Shown here: in pieces, positions 8,784 to 17,974 of the stretch
How the letters are laid out: the number at the start of each line of letters is the position of its first letter
Numbering within the stretch: the stretch's first letter is position 1
Source of the DNA: Thermoanaerobacterium butyriciformans
Lineage (GTDB): Bacteria > Bacillota > Thermoanaerobacteria > Thermoanaerobacterales > Thermoanaerobacteraceae
DNA length: 64,000 nt
Direction: 5' to 3'
Assembly: GCF_017874545.1 (NCBI RefSeq)
Contig: NZ_JAGGLT010000005.1
Span: 37,062-101,061 of the forward strand
Notes under the pieces: generated by a model
Database searches by the model: none
The model's input: only the letters and a program-made list of their open reading frames with translations
Told to the model about the DNA's origin: nothing
Made by a program: the position numbers and the translations under genes

Positions 8784-8856
8784 TGACCCATCCGCGATTC
8801 GAACGCGGGACACCCTGCTTAAAAGGCAGGTGCTCTGCCGACTGAGCTAATGGGTC
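8784..8856 (-). tRNA. tRNA-Lys (UUU)
   Basis: The acceptor stem is GACCCAT/ATGGGTC. The anticodon loop CTTTTAA gives anticodon TTT. CCA is not encoded. Confidence 0.96.
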
Positions 8857-8860
8857 ATGG

Positions 8861-8936
8861 TGGCTGGGATGGCAGGATTCGAACCTACGAAGTGCCAGAG
8901 TCAAAGTCTGGTGCCTTACCACTTGGCTACATCCCA
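8861..8936 (-). tRNA. tRNA-Gln (UUG)
   Basis: The acceptor stem is TGGGATG/CATCCCA with discriminator G and an encoded CCA. The anticodon loop CTTTGAC gives anticodon TTG. In organisms that use GatCAB this tRNA is first charged with Glu and then amidated; gatCAB lies at 23-26 kb. Confidence 0.96.
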
Positions 8937-8940
8937 TCAA

Positions 8941-9018
8941 TGGGGTGGGTAGTGGGATTCGAACCCACGACCTCCAGAGCCACAATCTGGCGCTCTAGCC
9001 AACTGAACTATACCCACC
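8941..9018 (-). tRNA. tRNA-His (GUG)
   Basis: The acceptor stem GTGGGTA/TACCCAC has the extra 5' G (G-1) opposite discriminator C, diagnostic of tRNA-His. The anticodon loop TTGTGGC gives anticodon GTG, and CCA is encoded. Confidence 0.96.
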
Positions 9019-9050
9019 ATATCATCAATTTCAGCATGTTTCGCAAAAAA

Positions 9051-9127
9051 TGGTGCGCCTGAAGAGATTCGAACTCCCGACACACGGATTAGAAGTCCGT
9101 TGCTCTATCCAACTGAGCTACAGGCGC
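9051..9127 (-). tRNA. tRNA-Arg (UCU)
   Basis: The acceptor stem is GCGCCTG/CAGGCGC with an encoded CCA. The anticodon loop CTTCTAA gives anticodon TCT. Confidence 0.96.
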
Positions 9128-9131
9128 ATAT

Positions 9132-9205
9132 TGGAGCGGGTGATGGGAATCGAACCCACGTAACCAGCTTGGAAGGCTGGGGCTCTACCATTGAGCTACA
9201 CCCGC
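9132..9205 (-). tRNA. tRNA-Gly (UCC)
   Basis: The acceptor stem is GCGGGTG/CACCCGC with discriminator T and an encoded CCA. The anticodon loop CTTCCAA gives anticodon TCC. It is the first gene of the operon. Confidence 0.96.
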
Positions 9206-9252
9206 ATATACAGTTGTCATTGCTTTGTGCCTCATCGCTCTGACAGTTTTAA

Positions 9253-9281
9253 ATTATATCAGGAATATTTATCTTTGTCAA
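9253..9281 (-). promoter_or_regulatory. consensus promoter of the tRNA operon
   Basis: On the minus strand TTGACA (9281-9276) and TATAAT (9258-9253) are separated by exactly 17 bp, about 45 bp before the first tRNA. It is a fully consensus sigma-A promoter. Confidence 0.92.
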
Positions 9282-9291
9282 CACCTAAAAA

Positions 9292-9813
9292 TTAATTTTT
9301 TGTACCACTTCTCTTGTTCCCAATACACTGCTCCATATCGTCTATATTTAGAAGCTGTGGCACAATGATGCCATTTTCAATGTTTACTATAGACACAGTC
9401 CTAGATGAACCTTCTCGAGGCATTGATGGGCTACCAGGGTTTAATACAATCATATCGCCATCATTGTATACTAATGGCACGTGGGTATGGCCATAGAAGA
9501 CTGCATCAACACCATATTCCCTTGCTTTTTCTATTATAATGCTCTTTTCAAACTTTACATAATACTTGTGGCCGTGTGTCAATAATATTCTTCTACCGTC
9601 AATATCGATTATCTTCTCGTATTTTTCTTTATCACCAAAATCACAATTGCCATAGACGTATAGGGTAGGAATTCCAAACTCTCTATTTAACTCTATAGCA
9701 TCTCTGTAATAGTCACCTAAATGTATTATATAATCAATGTTTTTAAGATTTTTAAGAATATTTCTAACAGATTGTATCATACCGTGCGTATCACTTGTAA
9801 CAAATAACCTCAT
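9292..9813 (-). CDS. yfcE: YfcE/MJ0936-family metallophosphodiesterase
   Basis: 173 residues, full length for the small single-domain calcineurin-like phosphodiesterases. All metal-binding motifs are visible: SDTHG (7-11), HLGDYY, YGNCDF, LTHGHKYY and YGHTH. Members hydrolyse phosphodiester bonds in the cytoplasm with a dinuclear metal centre; the natural substrate is unclear. The ATG overlaps the rdgB stop as ATGA, so it is translationally coupled in the rph-rdgB-yfcE operon, a common Firmicute arrangement. The symbol is by family resemblance. Confidence 0.88.
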   Translation of the reverse strand: MRLFVTSDTHGMIQSVRNILKNLKNIDYIIHLGDYYRDAIELNREFGIPTLYVYGNCDFGDKEKYEKIIDIDGRRILLTHGHKYYVKFEKSIIIEKAREYGVDAVFYGHTHVPLVYNDGDMIVLNPGSPSMPREGSSRTVSIVNIENGIIVPQLLNIDDMEQCIGNKRSGTKN

Positions 9814-10406
9814 TTAAAATCCTCCAAATTATTTTTTAAATAATCTTTTAATTTTTTTAAAGCATCTGCCCTGTGACTTACCTTGTTTTTTTCTTCAAGT
9901 GTAAGTTCAGCTAAAGTTTTGCCTACTTTATCTACAAAGAAAACTGGATCATATCCAAAGCCAAATTGACCTCTTGGACTATCAAGAATTGTACCTTCTA
10001 CTTTTCCTTCTATTATAGCTTCTCTACCTTTGTAAATCAATGCTACAACTGTCCTAAAAGTAGCTTTTCTTTTTTCAATTGGTACCCCTTCTAAAAGTCT
10101 TAAAAGTTTCCTATTGTTATCTTCATATGTTGCATTTAAACCTGCAAATCTCGCGGAATATACACCTGGTTTTCCATCTAAGTAATCTACAAACAAGCCT
10201 GTATCATCGGCAATTACTATATTATCAGTCAAATTTGCCAAAGATCTAGCCTTTAAAAGTGCATTTTCCTCAATTGTATCTCCTGTTTCTTCTATTTCAT
10301 CATATGACCCAATATCATCCGCTGACAATACTTCAAAGTCGTCTTTGAAAAATTCTCTTATTTCATCTACCTTATGCTTGTTGTGAGTTGCTACAACTAT
10401 TTTCAT
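9810..10406 (-). CDS. rdgB: XTP/dITP diphosphatase (HAM1 family)
   Basis: 198 residues from the ATG at 10406, chosen because GGAG lies nine bases upstream; a TTG five codons earlier is less likely. The enzyme cleaves non-canonical purine triphosphates (dITP, XTP) to monophosphates and pyrophosphate, cleansing the nucleotide pool. Visible motifs are [12 protein letters not shown] at the start, [29 protein letters not shown] and [10 protein letters not shown] near the end. Its 5' end overlaps rph by about 35 bp and its stop overlaps the yfcE start. Confidence 0.93.
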   Translation of the reverse strand: MKIVVATHNKHKVDEIREFFKDDFEVLSADDIGSYDEIEETGDTIEENALLKARSLANLTDNIVIADDTGLFVDYLDGKPGVYSARFAGLNATYEDNNRKLLRLLEGVPIEKRKATFRTVVALIYKGREAIIEGKVEGTILDSPRGQFGFGYDPVFFVDKVGKTLAELTLEEKNKVSHRADALKKLKDYLKNNLEDFK

Positions 10407-11151
10407 CTTCTTCAACTCCAATTTTTAATGATATATCTCCCAGTGCTTCTTTCTGTATTTCAATAATTTTATTAAGGCCATCTTCAGCAAGTCTTAAAAG
10501 CTCTGTAAAATCATCTTTTGAAAAAGGCCCACCTTCTCCCGTCCCTTGTATCTCTATAAACTCACCTTTGTCAGTCATTACTATATTCATATCCACATGT
10601 GCATTACAGTCTTCTAAATAGCATAAATCAAGTAACTTGTTATCCTCAACTATGCCTACACTAACTGCAGCCACAAAACTTTTAATTGGCATCTTACTTA
10701 TAACACCTTTTTGCAATAGTTTATTCATTGCATCAACGAGAGCAACAAATGAACCTGTAATTGAAGCTGTCCTTGTTCCTCCATCTGCCTGTATTACATC
10801 ACAATCAATCCAAATGGTCTTTTCACCCAACGCATCTAAGTCCACAACAGCTCTTAAAGCTCTCCCTATAAGCCTTTGAATTTCCATCGTCCGGCCGGAT
10901 TGTTTGCCTCTTGTAGACTCTCTTTGTGTTCTAGTCTCTGTAGCTCTCGGAATCATAGAATATTCGCTGGTAATCCACCCCTTTCCAGTACCTTTCTGGA
11001 AAGGCGGTACCTTATCTTCAATCGATGCTGTACATATAACCTTTGTATTCCCTACTTCTATCAAAACAGATCCTTCGGCGTATCTGTTAAAATTTCTAGT
11101 AATCTTTATCGGTCTTAAGGATTTTGGATCCCTGCCATCTACTCTTTTCAT
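10372..11151 (-). CDS. rph: ribonuclease PH
   Basis: 259 residues, slightly longer than the usual 240-250 through a Cys/Ser/Gln-rich tail. RNase PH is a phosphorolytic 3'-5' exoribonuclease that trims tRNA 3' ends. Visible motifs are [30 protein letters not shown] with the phosphate-binding arginines, [31 protein letters not shown] and [29 protein letters not shown]. It is the first gene of rph-rdgB-yfcE, just upstream of the tRNA operon whose products it would mature. Confidence 0.95.
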   Translation of the reverse strand: MKRVDGRDPKSLRPIKITRNFNRYAEGSVLIEVGNTKVICTASIEDKVPPFQKGTGKGWITSEYSMIPRATETRTQRESTRGKQSGRTMEIQRLIGRALRAVVDLDALGEKTIWIDCDVIQADGGTRTASITGSFVALVDAMNKLLQKGVISKMPIKSFVAAVSVGIVEDNKLLDLCYLEDCNAHVDMNIVMTDKGEFIEIQGTGEGGPFSKDDFTELLRLAEDGLNKIIEIQKEALGDISLKIGVEEDENSCSNSQQA

Positions 11152-11270
11152 TTCTTCAGCCCCTTTATATTTTATACTATAATTTTTGCCCTGTTTAAAT
11201 TTTGTTATCCATTGCGTAAGCCATAATATTATTTTAAAACCTTTTAAGGCAATTTACAAGAAAGCTCATT

Positions 11271-11298
11271 AAAAAAACAGGCATATTTTTGCCTGTTT
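11271..11298 (-). terminator. terminator of the amidase gene
   Basis: On the minus strand AACAGGCA...TGCCTGTT is followed by a run of seven T. It begins at the stop codon of the amidase gene. Confidence 0.88.
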
Positions 11299-13055
11299 TA
11301 ATTGCTTTTATATACTGAATCAGAAACTGTCGTGCTTATAATGCCGTTTGACAGCTTGTCAAAATAATCCACGATACCATTATATATACCTTGAGCGACT
11401 TTCCATTGAAAATTATCATCTGTTAAAAGTTGAGCATCTGTGGGACTAGTCACAAACCCCGTTTCTATCAAAACTGCAGGCATCTTAGTCTGATTAAGCA
11501 CTACAAGCTTTGGCCTTTCAGATAGCCCTCTGTCGCTTGTGCTTATTTGCTTCATCAAATTATCATGTATTATTTGAGCAAATGTTTTTTCATCTCTGGT
11601 ATCTCCATTGTACCCATTTGGATAGTACAAAACCGTCGTACCATTTGCAGATGGTGAACCAAAAGAATCTGAATGAATACTGACGAAAACATCAGCACCT
11701 TCATTATTAGCCTGATATGGTCTATCATATAGTCCAACATCAGTATCAGTTGTCCTTGAAATCATAGTTCGGTATCCACCATTATCGAGAAGCGTTTTTA
11801 ATTTCAGAGCTATGGCAAGATTAATGTCAGCCTCATGGATCCCATCAATACCTATAGCGCCTGGATCAGATCCACCATGCCCAGGATCAATATACACCAG
11901 TTGTTTTTTATTAGGATCCGGCTTTGTAACAGTCAGCATTATACCCTGCCCTGTATATTTAACACTGAAATCTGCTTTTATGTTTGTATATGCTACAACT
12001 CTAACTGTATTTGAATCAAATTGGGAATACTTTATTTCTGTCACAACATTACCATCAAAAGGAATATTTCCAGCTAGCTTCCCATCGGGCATACTTAAAG
12101 TTGATCCCGAAATATCAATAATAATTTTATTATCGCCATATCTTGATGGATTGAAATGATCTGCATCTGTATTAATTATTATTTGATCATTATTATTAAC
12201 CTTCGCCGCTGTTATATTTGACACTTTATTTTGTCCAATTTTAAATGATATATTAAATTCTTTTTTATCCTGAGATTGTGTAATTGTATACGGCATAGAA
12301 TAATCCATATTAACAACAAGCCTCGTTATGGCAGGCTGCAATTTATTCTGTCCAATATAAGCTAGATTAAGTCCGTTTTTGTCAATCGTTATCTGCTTGC
12401 TTGTAACAGTATTTATAGCATTATTAAAATCAAAGTAAATTCTTATACTACTATCATCATTGATAGAACCTTTTGTATACGTTAAAGGACCATCACCTTT
12501 TACTGAAATTGTATATGTACCATTTGTATATGTGGATGTAAAACTAGTAATATTTACATTATTTGCTGCAGGGGGATCAGCTTTTTTTGCGGCTTGGATA
12601 AGATACTTGTCTCCAATCCATTTTACATCATAGCCTAAGTTTTCAAATAAAAATCTCATAGGCACATAAGTAGTATCCCTATTTATGAGTCTTGCCGGTG
12701 CTGACAGTGAAACTTTATTACTATTGATTGTTGCATAATCCTTACCTATAAACAATTTAATAACCTTGTCTTTAGTAGTAACAGTCACCGTCTGTGTTGG
12801 ACCATCCCAATCTACTTTTTCCCCTAACCCTTCACTTATGGATCTAAGAGGAACAATTGTATTATTATCTATGATTAGTGGAGGATTCTTTCCCGTATCA
12901 AATTTATTGCCATTAACAGTTATTGACACATCTGGTACATTGTAATTGACAGTTTTGTTATCAACAACAATGTTAGCTTTATAGGCATAGGCAGATATGC
13001 AAAGTGTAGACAACAATATCAAAAGTGCAAAAAATACTATGACTTTCTTCAACAT
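11298..13055 (-). CDS. secreted N-acetylmuramoyl-L-alanine amidase with stalk and AMIN domains
   Basis: 585 residues from the ATG at 13055, which follows AAAGGGGGG and starts a clear signal peptide (MLKKVIVFFALLILLS...SAYA). After it come two short copper-amine-oxidase-N-like stalk units (about 30-155, with PLRSISEGLGEKVDWDG and VPMRFLFENLGYDVKW), a beta-rich AMIN-like region (about 175-370) and an Amidase_3 catalytic domain (about 385-570). Zinc and catalytic residues appear in IDPGHGGSDPGA, IHEADINLA, VSIHSDS and VLIETGFVTSP. It cleaves the bond between MurNAc and L-Ala in peptidoglycan outside the cell, for daughter separation, turnover or spore-related lysis. It is monocistronic with its own terminator. 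Confidence 0.92.
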   Translation of the reverse strand: MLKKVIVFFALLILLSTLCISAYAYKANIVVDNKTVNYNVPDVSITVNGNKFDTGKNPPLIIDNNTIVPLRSISEGLGEKVDWDGPTQTVTVTTKDKVIKLFIGKDYATINSNKVSLSAPARLINRDTTYVPMRFLFENLGYDVKWIGDKYLIQAAKKADPPAANNVNITSFTSTYTNGTYTISVKGDGPLTYTKGSINDDSSIRIYFDFNNAINTVTSKQITIDKNGLNLAYIGQNKLQPAITRLVVNMDYSMPYTITQSQDKKEFNISFKIGQNKVSNITAAKVNNNDQIIINTDADHFNPSRYGDNKIIIDISGSTLSMPDGKLAGNIPFDGNVVTEIKYSQFDSNTVRVVAYTNIKADFSVKYTGQGIMLTVTKPDPNKKQLVYIDPGHGGSDPGAIGIDGIHEADINLAIALKLKTLLDNGGYRTMISRTTDTDVGLYDRPYQANNEGADVFVSIHSDSFGSPSANGTTVLYYPNGYNGDTRDEKTFAQIIHDNLMKQISTSDRGLSERPKLVVLNQTKMPAVLIETGFVTSPTDAQLLTDDNFQWKVAQGIYNGIVDYFDKLSNGIISTTVSDSVYKSN

Positions 13056-13251
13056 TTTCCCCCCTTTGCATATAAAAATCGGTAAAATTTTCATTATGTT
13101 TATATATTATTATACATATATTACAGACAAGTTACAAACATATTAAAATTTTATTAAGTCATTTATCTAGCAAAATTTGTTATTTATAAATTCAATAATT
13201 GCAACAAATAATACTAATACGCACTTAAAAAATGAATAATGAGGTGATAAT

Positions 13252-13416
13252 ATGCAAAATACTTATTGTAAATTAGACTGCATCTATCGCTCAAAAGGAA
13301 AATGTTCTCTTTATAAAGTATCGGATAACACCCTGCATTACATTAACAGTGTTCAATGTACAACATTCAAAGACAGCCTAAATCTTTTTGATTGTCCAAA
13401 TTATAGAAAAAAATAA
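13252..13416 (+). CDS. small cysteine-rich protein
   Basis: 54 residues from an ATG preceded by GAGGTGATAAT. Five cysteines (positions 6, 10, 18, 36, 48) are spaced in a way reminiscent of small metal-binding DUF1540-like proteins (YCKLDC...GKCSLYKV...QCTTF). No signal peptide or membrane segment. It ends two bases before the convergent stop of the next gene. I do not recognise a function. Confidence 0.7.
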   Translation: MQNTYCKLDCIYRSKGKCSLYKVSDNTLHYINSVQCTTFKDSLNLFDCPNYRKK

Positions 13417-13418
13417 AG

Positions 13419-14996
13419 TTATGTAAAAAATGGCCCATAAAACAGATTTGTCAAGATGGCATCAATTATTACCATAAAAGAAAATGCTCCGAAATTAGAA
13501 TTAAATTTCCCTTTGCCATAATAAATTTTTACAAAGCCCAGTGATATCAAAGTAAATATAAAAGGTATGACAATTAAACTATACGATCCGAATACAGCAT
13601 CTAAATTCATTTTTACAGAATGTGGAGGATAAAAGAAATATTTCATTATCATGTATACTATAGTACCAATGTAAAATGAAAAAATACTATCATTTTTAAA
13701 TCTCTTTGGCTCAAAAAGCATTATCATCACAAACCATACATACGCAGGTAATGATAAAGCCAATACTAATATTAGGCCAATTAGCAATGATACTGCACTT
13801 TTTTGAATTAATGTGCTAAGTGCATATTGCTTATCTATTGGTCTTACTTTGTTTAATACATTTTTATATACATATGTTGTTGATGATGCATAAACATCAT
13901 ATCTTCCAAAACCGTCAGACTCAATCCATGTAATGAAATTGCCATATTTTGTACTGCAAATCTTCGGCATACCTGCCCACGTCCTTGTACGCGTAGCAAG
14001 TTTTGATGATTCTATCTTTCCATTTTTCCATTTTGAATATATGATTTCTGTCGATTTTATAGGTGTAGTCCCAAAATTTGTTAGTTCTATACCAACAGAT
14101 GAAACTGTATATACATTTGTACCACTTTCTAAAACATCGAAATCTCCAACATCATCTGCGGTGCCAATTCCATCAACGTTTATCGCAACATTTTTTGGTT
14201 GAACCTTTAACACTTTTGAATCATTGTAATAGATGTATTTCAAAGTTGAATCGCTTTTTGAAGTCAAATTGTAAAAAAGGTATATCCCACCATCATACGC
14301 AATTTTTAAATTTTTGATGTCAGAAAAAGATGAAACAGATACATTGTAAACCGGCTTTAAATTGCTCCATCTCCCAGATTCATACATTAATAAATAAATA
14401 CTTCTATCATAATTAATTCCTGTTAGTAGTCCAATATATAACTTTCCATTAATTTTTTCTGCATCAATCTCTTTAGTATTTTCTATTTGTGAAATACTTC
14501 CTTCTAACACTAATTTATCATTAAATATCTTATATACATTTACTTTCCTACTGTTGAAAGTAATCAATCTGTCATCAACTATTTTAAAACCATCAGCATT
14601 AATTCCATAATTAATAAAATTGCTGCCATCAATGCCAACAGACATAAGTACATTATCTTTTATAATATAAAATCTACCATTACAATAATTAATTTCTTTT
14701 ACATTTGATTCATCAATTCCGTTTATATCTATATCTTTAATTAAAATTTTACTTGGATTGCTTATATCTATCAATTCGATTTTATTCACCTTTGGTAAAG
14801 CTGCATAAATTTTACTGTTGTTTAAAAATATGTATGTGCCTCTGTTAAAATCTCTTGAGGCAATTTTCATATCTCTACTCCATTCTTTAGATGGAGATTG
14901 GGAAAAAGATTTTAAATATCTTTCATAATTGTATAATATAAGTAAAACTATAGTTGCAATTATCAGCAATACAGCTACTAATTTGCGAATATTCAT
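13419..14996 (-). CDS. membrane-anchored protein with large extracytoplasmic domain, unknown function
   Basis: 525 residues. An N-terminal helix (LVAVLLIIATIVLLILY) is followed by about 370 residues of beta-rich sequence with repeating hydrophobic-polar strands (YIFLNNSKIYAALP, RFYIIKDNVLMSVG, KLYIGLLTG, GIYLFYNL), suggesting a propeller-like outside domain. Four further helices lie between about residues 400 and 525, the second pair after a short FEPKRFKND loop. I recognise no catalytic motif or family. The gene stands alone between a convergent small Cys-rich gene and the opp operon terminator. Confidence 0.75.
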   Translation of the reverse strand: MNIRKLVAVLLIIATIVLLILYNYERYLKSFSQSPSKEWSRDMKIASRDFNRGTYIFLNNSKIYAALPKVNKIELIDISNPSKILIKDIDINGIDESNVKEINYCNGRFYIIKDNVLMSVGIDGSNFINYGINADGFKIVDDRLITFNSRKVNVYKIFNDKLVLEGSISQIENTKEIDAEKINGKLYIGLLTGINYDRSIYLLMYESGRWSNLKPVYNVSVSSFSDIKNLKIAYDGGIYLFYNLTSKSDSTLKYIYYNDSKVLKVQPKNVAINVDGIGTADDVGDFDVLESGTNVYTVSSVGIELTNFGTTPIKSTEIIYSKWKNGKIESSKLATRTRTWAGMPKICSTKYGNFITWIESDGFGRYDVYASSTTYVYKNVLNKVRPIDKQYALSTLIQKSAVSLLIGLILVLALSLPAYVWFVMIMLFEPKRFKNDSIFSFYIGTIVYMIMKYFFYPPHSVKMNLDAVFGSYSLIVIPFIFTLISLGFVKIYYGKGKFNSNFGAFSFMVIIDAILTNLFYGPFFT

Positions 14997-15032
14997 ATCA
15001 TCACAACCTTATTAAATAAGTTTTATGATTAC

Positions 15033-15057
15033 AAAAAAAGCACTCTTTTGAGTGCTC
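15033..15057 (-). terminator. terminator of the opp operon
   Basis: On the minus strand GCACTC-AAAA-GAGTGC is followed by seven T, immediately after the oppF stop. Confidence 0.9.
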
Positions 15058-16017
15058 TTATTTATCAAATAAATGGCATGCTACAAAATGGCCGCTGCCT
15101 ACTTCTTTTAGTGGTGGTGTAACTTCGCTGCAAATATCCATCGCATATTTGCACCTGGTTCTAAATCTGCACCCTGACGGCGGATTAATTGGACTTGGTA
15201 CATCACCTTCCAGTATGATCCTTTCTCTCTTTCTTTCAACTTCCGGATCAGGGATTGGCACCGCAGAAAGAAGCGCTTGTGTATATGGATGCAAAGGATT
15301 TGTATACAACTCACCGCTTTGAGTCAATTCTGCAATTGAACCTAAATACATGACAGCAACTCTATCGCTTATATGCCTTACCATGCTTAAGTCATGAGCA
15401 ATAAAAAGGTATGTCAAACCTTTTTCCTCTTGTAAATTCATAAGTAAATTCACAATCTGTGCCTGTATAGAAACATCAAGAGCAGATATTGGCTCATCGC
15501 ACACAATGAATTCTGGCTCAATTGCCATTGCTCGTGCTATGCCTATCCTTTGCCTTTGTCCACCTGAGAACTCATGTGGAAACCTATTTGCATGCTCCCG
15601 GTTTAATCCAACCAGTTCAAGGAGATTGTATATTCTCTCTCTCCTCTCTTTACCAGTGTATAAACCATGTATGTCAATTCCTTCACCTATTATATCACCG
15701 ACAGTCATACGAGGATTTAGCGATGCATATGGATCCTGAAAAATCATCTGCGCCTTTCTAGCAAATTTTCTTCGTGTCTCGTCGTTCATCTTATGAACAG
15801 GTATATCATCAAATATAACTGAGCCACCTGTTGCTTCATAAAGGCCTATAACTGTTCTTCCAGTAGTTGACTTGCCGCAGCCAGACTCACCAACAAGACC
15901 TAAAGTCTCGCCCCTTTTTATATTAAAACTTACATCATCAACAGCCTTTAATATACCACCGTTGACGTGAAAGTATTTTTTCAAATTTTTAACTTCCAAA
16001 ATCACATTATCCTTCAC
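15058..16017 (-). CDS. oppF: oligopeptide ABC transporter ATP-binding protein OppF
   Basis: About 319 residues. I chose the GTG at 16017 because AAAGGAGG lies nine bases upstream, giving (M)[15 protein letters not shown]; an ATG seven codons earlier lacks a good RBS. Walker A is GESGCGKST, the signature [15 protein letters not shown], Walker [13 protein letters not shown], and the C-terminal oligopeptide-type extension carries [14 protein letters not shown]. It powers the OppBC channel with OppD. The start overlaps the end of oppD by 11 bp. It is the last gene of oppA-B-C-D-F. Confidence 0.93.
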   Translation of the reverse strand: MKDNVILEVKNLKKYFHVNGGILKAVDDVSFNIKRGETLGLVGESGCGKSTTGRTVIGLYEATGGSVIFDDIPVHKMNDETRRKFARKAQMIFQDPYASLNPRMTVGDIIGEGIDIHGLYTGKERRERIYNLLELVGLNREHANRFPHEFSGGQRQRIGIARAMAIEPEFIVCDEPISALDVSIQAQIVNLLMNLQEEKGLTYLFIAHDLSMVRHISDRVAVMYLGSIAELTQSGELYTNPLHPYTQALLSAVPIPDPEVERKRERIILEGDVPSPINPPSGCRFRTRCKYAMDICSEVTPPLKEVGSGHFVACHLFDK

Positions 16018-17047
16018 TTGTATACGCCTCCTTTTCAAAAGGATTCTTCACCTTTGGCGCATATGGATGCTTCAACCAACAGGCAACCTTATGTGAATCA
16101 GTTTCATTTGTATACTCTGGTTGAGCTTCGTAACAAATTTTCATTGCATAATTGCATCTAGCAGCAAATGGACACCCTACTGGAGGTGCAAATAAATCAG
16201 GAGGCGTACCAACAATAGGAACAAGTTTTTCTTTGTTCTGGGCATCAAGCCTTGGAACAGATTTTAAAAGTCCCCATGTGTAAGGATGCTGTGGATGCTT
16301 AAATATCTCATCAGATGTACCTGTCTCTATAATTTTGCCAGCATACATGACTATAATTCTCTCAGCTATATCGGCAACAACACCTAAATCGTGAGTTATC
16401 ATAATAATAGATGTATTAAACTCTCTCTGCAAATCTTTCATTAAATCAAGTATTTGTGCTTGTATTGTAACATCAAGTGCAGTTGTTGGCTCATCAGCAA
16501 TGAGAAGCTTTGGCCTACATGCCAAAGCAATAGCAATCATTGCCCTCTGCCTCATGCCACCAGAAAATTCATGTGGATATTGATTTATCCTTCTATCAGC
16601 ATTAGGAATGCCAACGACATCAAGCATTTCTTTTGCCCTTTTCATCGCCTCAGCTTTAGAAACCTTTTGATGCTTCAATATTACTTCCGCAATCTGTTTT
16701 CCTATCGTCATCGTAGGATTCAATGACGTCATAGGGTCTTGAAATATCATACCAATTTCTGAGCCTCTTATTGATTGCATCTGTCTTTCACTAAACTTAG
16801 AAATCTCTCTACCATCAAATATGATTTTGCCAGCTTTAAATCTGCCAGGTGGTTCTGGGTTTAATCTCATCACAGCTTGCATTGTAACAGATTTTCCACA
16901 GCCAGACTCACCAACAATTGCCAGTGATTCACCCTTCATTACTTGGAAACTAACGTCTCTAACTGCTTTTACTTCGCCTGCATAGGTGTCGAATGAATAC
17001 TCCAAATTTTGTACATCTAGCAATACTTCTCTATCTCCCAAATTCAT
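16007..17047 (-). CDS. oppD: oligopeptide ABC transporter ATP-binding protein OppD
   Basis: 346 residues. Walker [11 protein letters not shown]-loop IFQDPMTSLNP, signature FSGGMRQRAMIAIAL, Walker B LLIADEPTTALD, and the C-terminal oligopeptide extension with CPFAARCNYAMKIC, whose cysteines in some homologues bind an iron-sulfur cluster. It is the partner ATPase of OppF on the inner face of the membrane. Spacing to oppC is nine bases and the end overlaps oppF. Confidence 0.94.
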   Translation of the reverse strand: MNLGDREVLLDVQNLEYSFDTYAGEVKAVRDVSFQVMKGESLAIVGESGCGKSVTMQAVMRLNPEPPGRFKAGKIIFDGREISKFSERQMQSIRGSEIGMIFQDPMTSLNPTMTIGKQIAEVILKHQKVSKAEAMKRAKEMLDVVGIPNADRRINQYPHEFSGGMRQRAMIAIALACRPKLLIADEPTTALDVTIQAQILDLMKDLQREFNTSIIMITHDLGVVADIAERIIVMYAGKIIETGTSDEIFKHPQHPYTWGLLKSVPRLDAQNKEKLVPIVGTPPDLFAPPVGCPFAARCNYAMKICYEAQPEYTNETDSHKVACWLKHPYAPKVKNPFEKEAYTSEG

Positions 17048-17055
17048 TACCTCCT

Positions 17056-17973
17056 TTAGCGGCGAAGTCTCGGGTCGAGAGCATCTCTCAAACCATCACC
17101 AAGCATATTAAACGCAAGCATTGTAACACTTATAAAAAATCCAGGTATAAAAAGCTGCATAGGATACATAAGCAAAACCTGTGTTGCATCATTTGCAAGA
17201 GTACCCCAACTTGCAAGTGGTGCTCTTATGCCAAGGCCTATATAACTCAAAAAAGCCTCAGAAAAAATAGCATTTGGAACATCAAATGTCATTGAAACAA
17301 TTATTGGTCCCAATGCATTTGGTATCAAATGTCTTAATATTATTCTGCCAGGACTTGCTCCAAGCGTTTTGGCCGCCAAGACAAACTCCTGCTCTTTAAG
17401 TTGCAGTACTTGGCCTCTAACAATCCTGGCCATACCTACCCAGCCTGTCATGACCATCGCAGTTATTATGGTCCACAAACCTTGACCCATGACGACCATC
17501 AAAAGTATTACAAGTATCAAGTACGGTATGCCATAAAGTATATCTACAATACGCATCATTATATTATCTACTTGACCACCAAAATACCCTGCTATGCCAC
17601 CGTAAGTAACGCCGATAACCGCATCAAGAAAGGCAATTGTGACACCTATAAATAATGATACTCTAGCACCCATCCAAACTCTTACAAATAAATCTCTTCC
17701 AAGATAGTCTGTGCCAAACCAATGAACTTTAGAAAAAGGTTTATTTGTGTTAAACAAGTCTTGATGTGCATAGTCAAACGGCCTCATGTATGGTCCAAAT
17801 ATAGCCATTAAAACAAGAAAAATCAGAAAAACTAAAGAAGCCATAGCAACCTTATTCATTTTTAGCCTTCGCCATGCATCCTGCCAGTAACTAATACTTG
17901 GTCTTACTATAGACTGGCTTTCAGAAGCATTAGCACCAATTATCTCAAACTTATCCTTGCTTATATCCACCAT
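17056..17973 (-). CDS. oppC: oligopeptide ABC transporter permease OppC
   Basis: 305 residues. A cytoplasmic N-terminus of about 40 residues with QDAWRRLKMNKVA precedes the first helix, as is usual in OppC/DppC. About six helices follow, and the EAA-type coupling motif for the ATPases reads AAKTLGASPGRIILRHLIPN. It forms the channel with OppB. RBS AGGAGGAAAGTAAA; it starts two bases after oppB ends. Confidence 0.94.
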   Translation of the reverse strand: MVDISKDKFEIIGANASESQSIVRPSISYWQDAWRRLKMNKVAMASLVFLIFLVLMAIFGPYMRPFDYAHQDLFNTNKPFSKVHWFGTDYLGRDLFVRVWMGARVSLFIGVTIAFLDAVIGVTYGGIAGYFGGQVDNIMMRIVDILYGIPYLILVILLMVVMGQGLWTIITAMVMTGWVGMARIVRGQVLQLKEQEFVLAAKTLGASPGRIILRHLIPNALGPIIVSMTFDVPNAIFSEAFLSYIGLGIRAPLASWGTLANDATQVLLMYPMQLFIPGFFISVTMLAFNMLGDGLRDALDPRLRR

Positions 17974-17974
17974 T

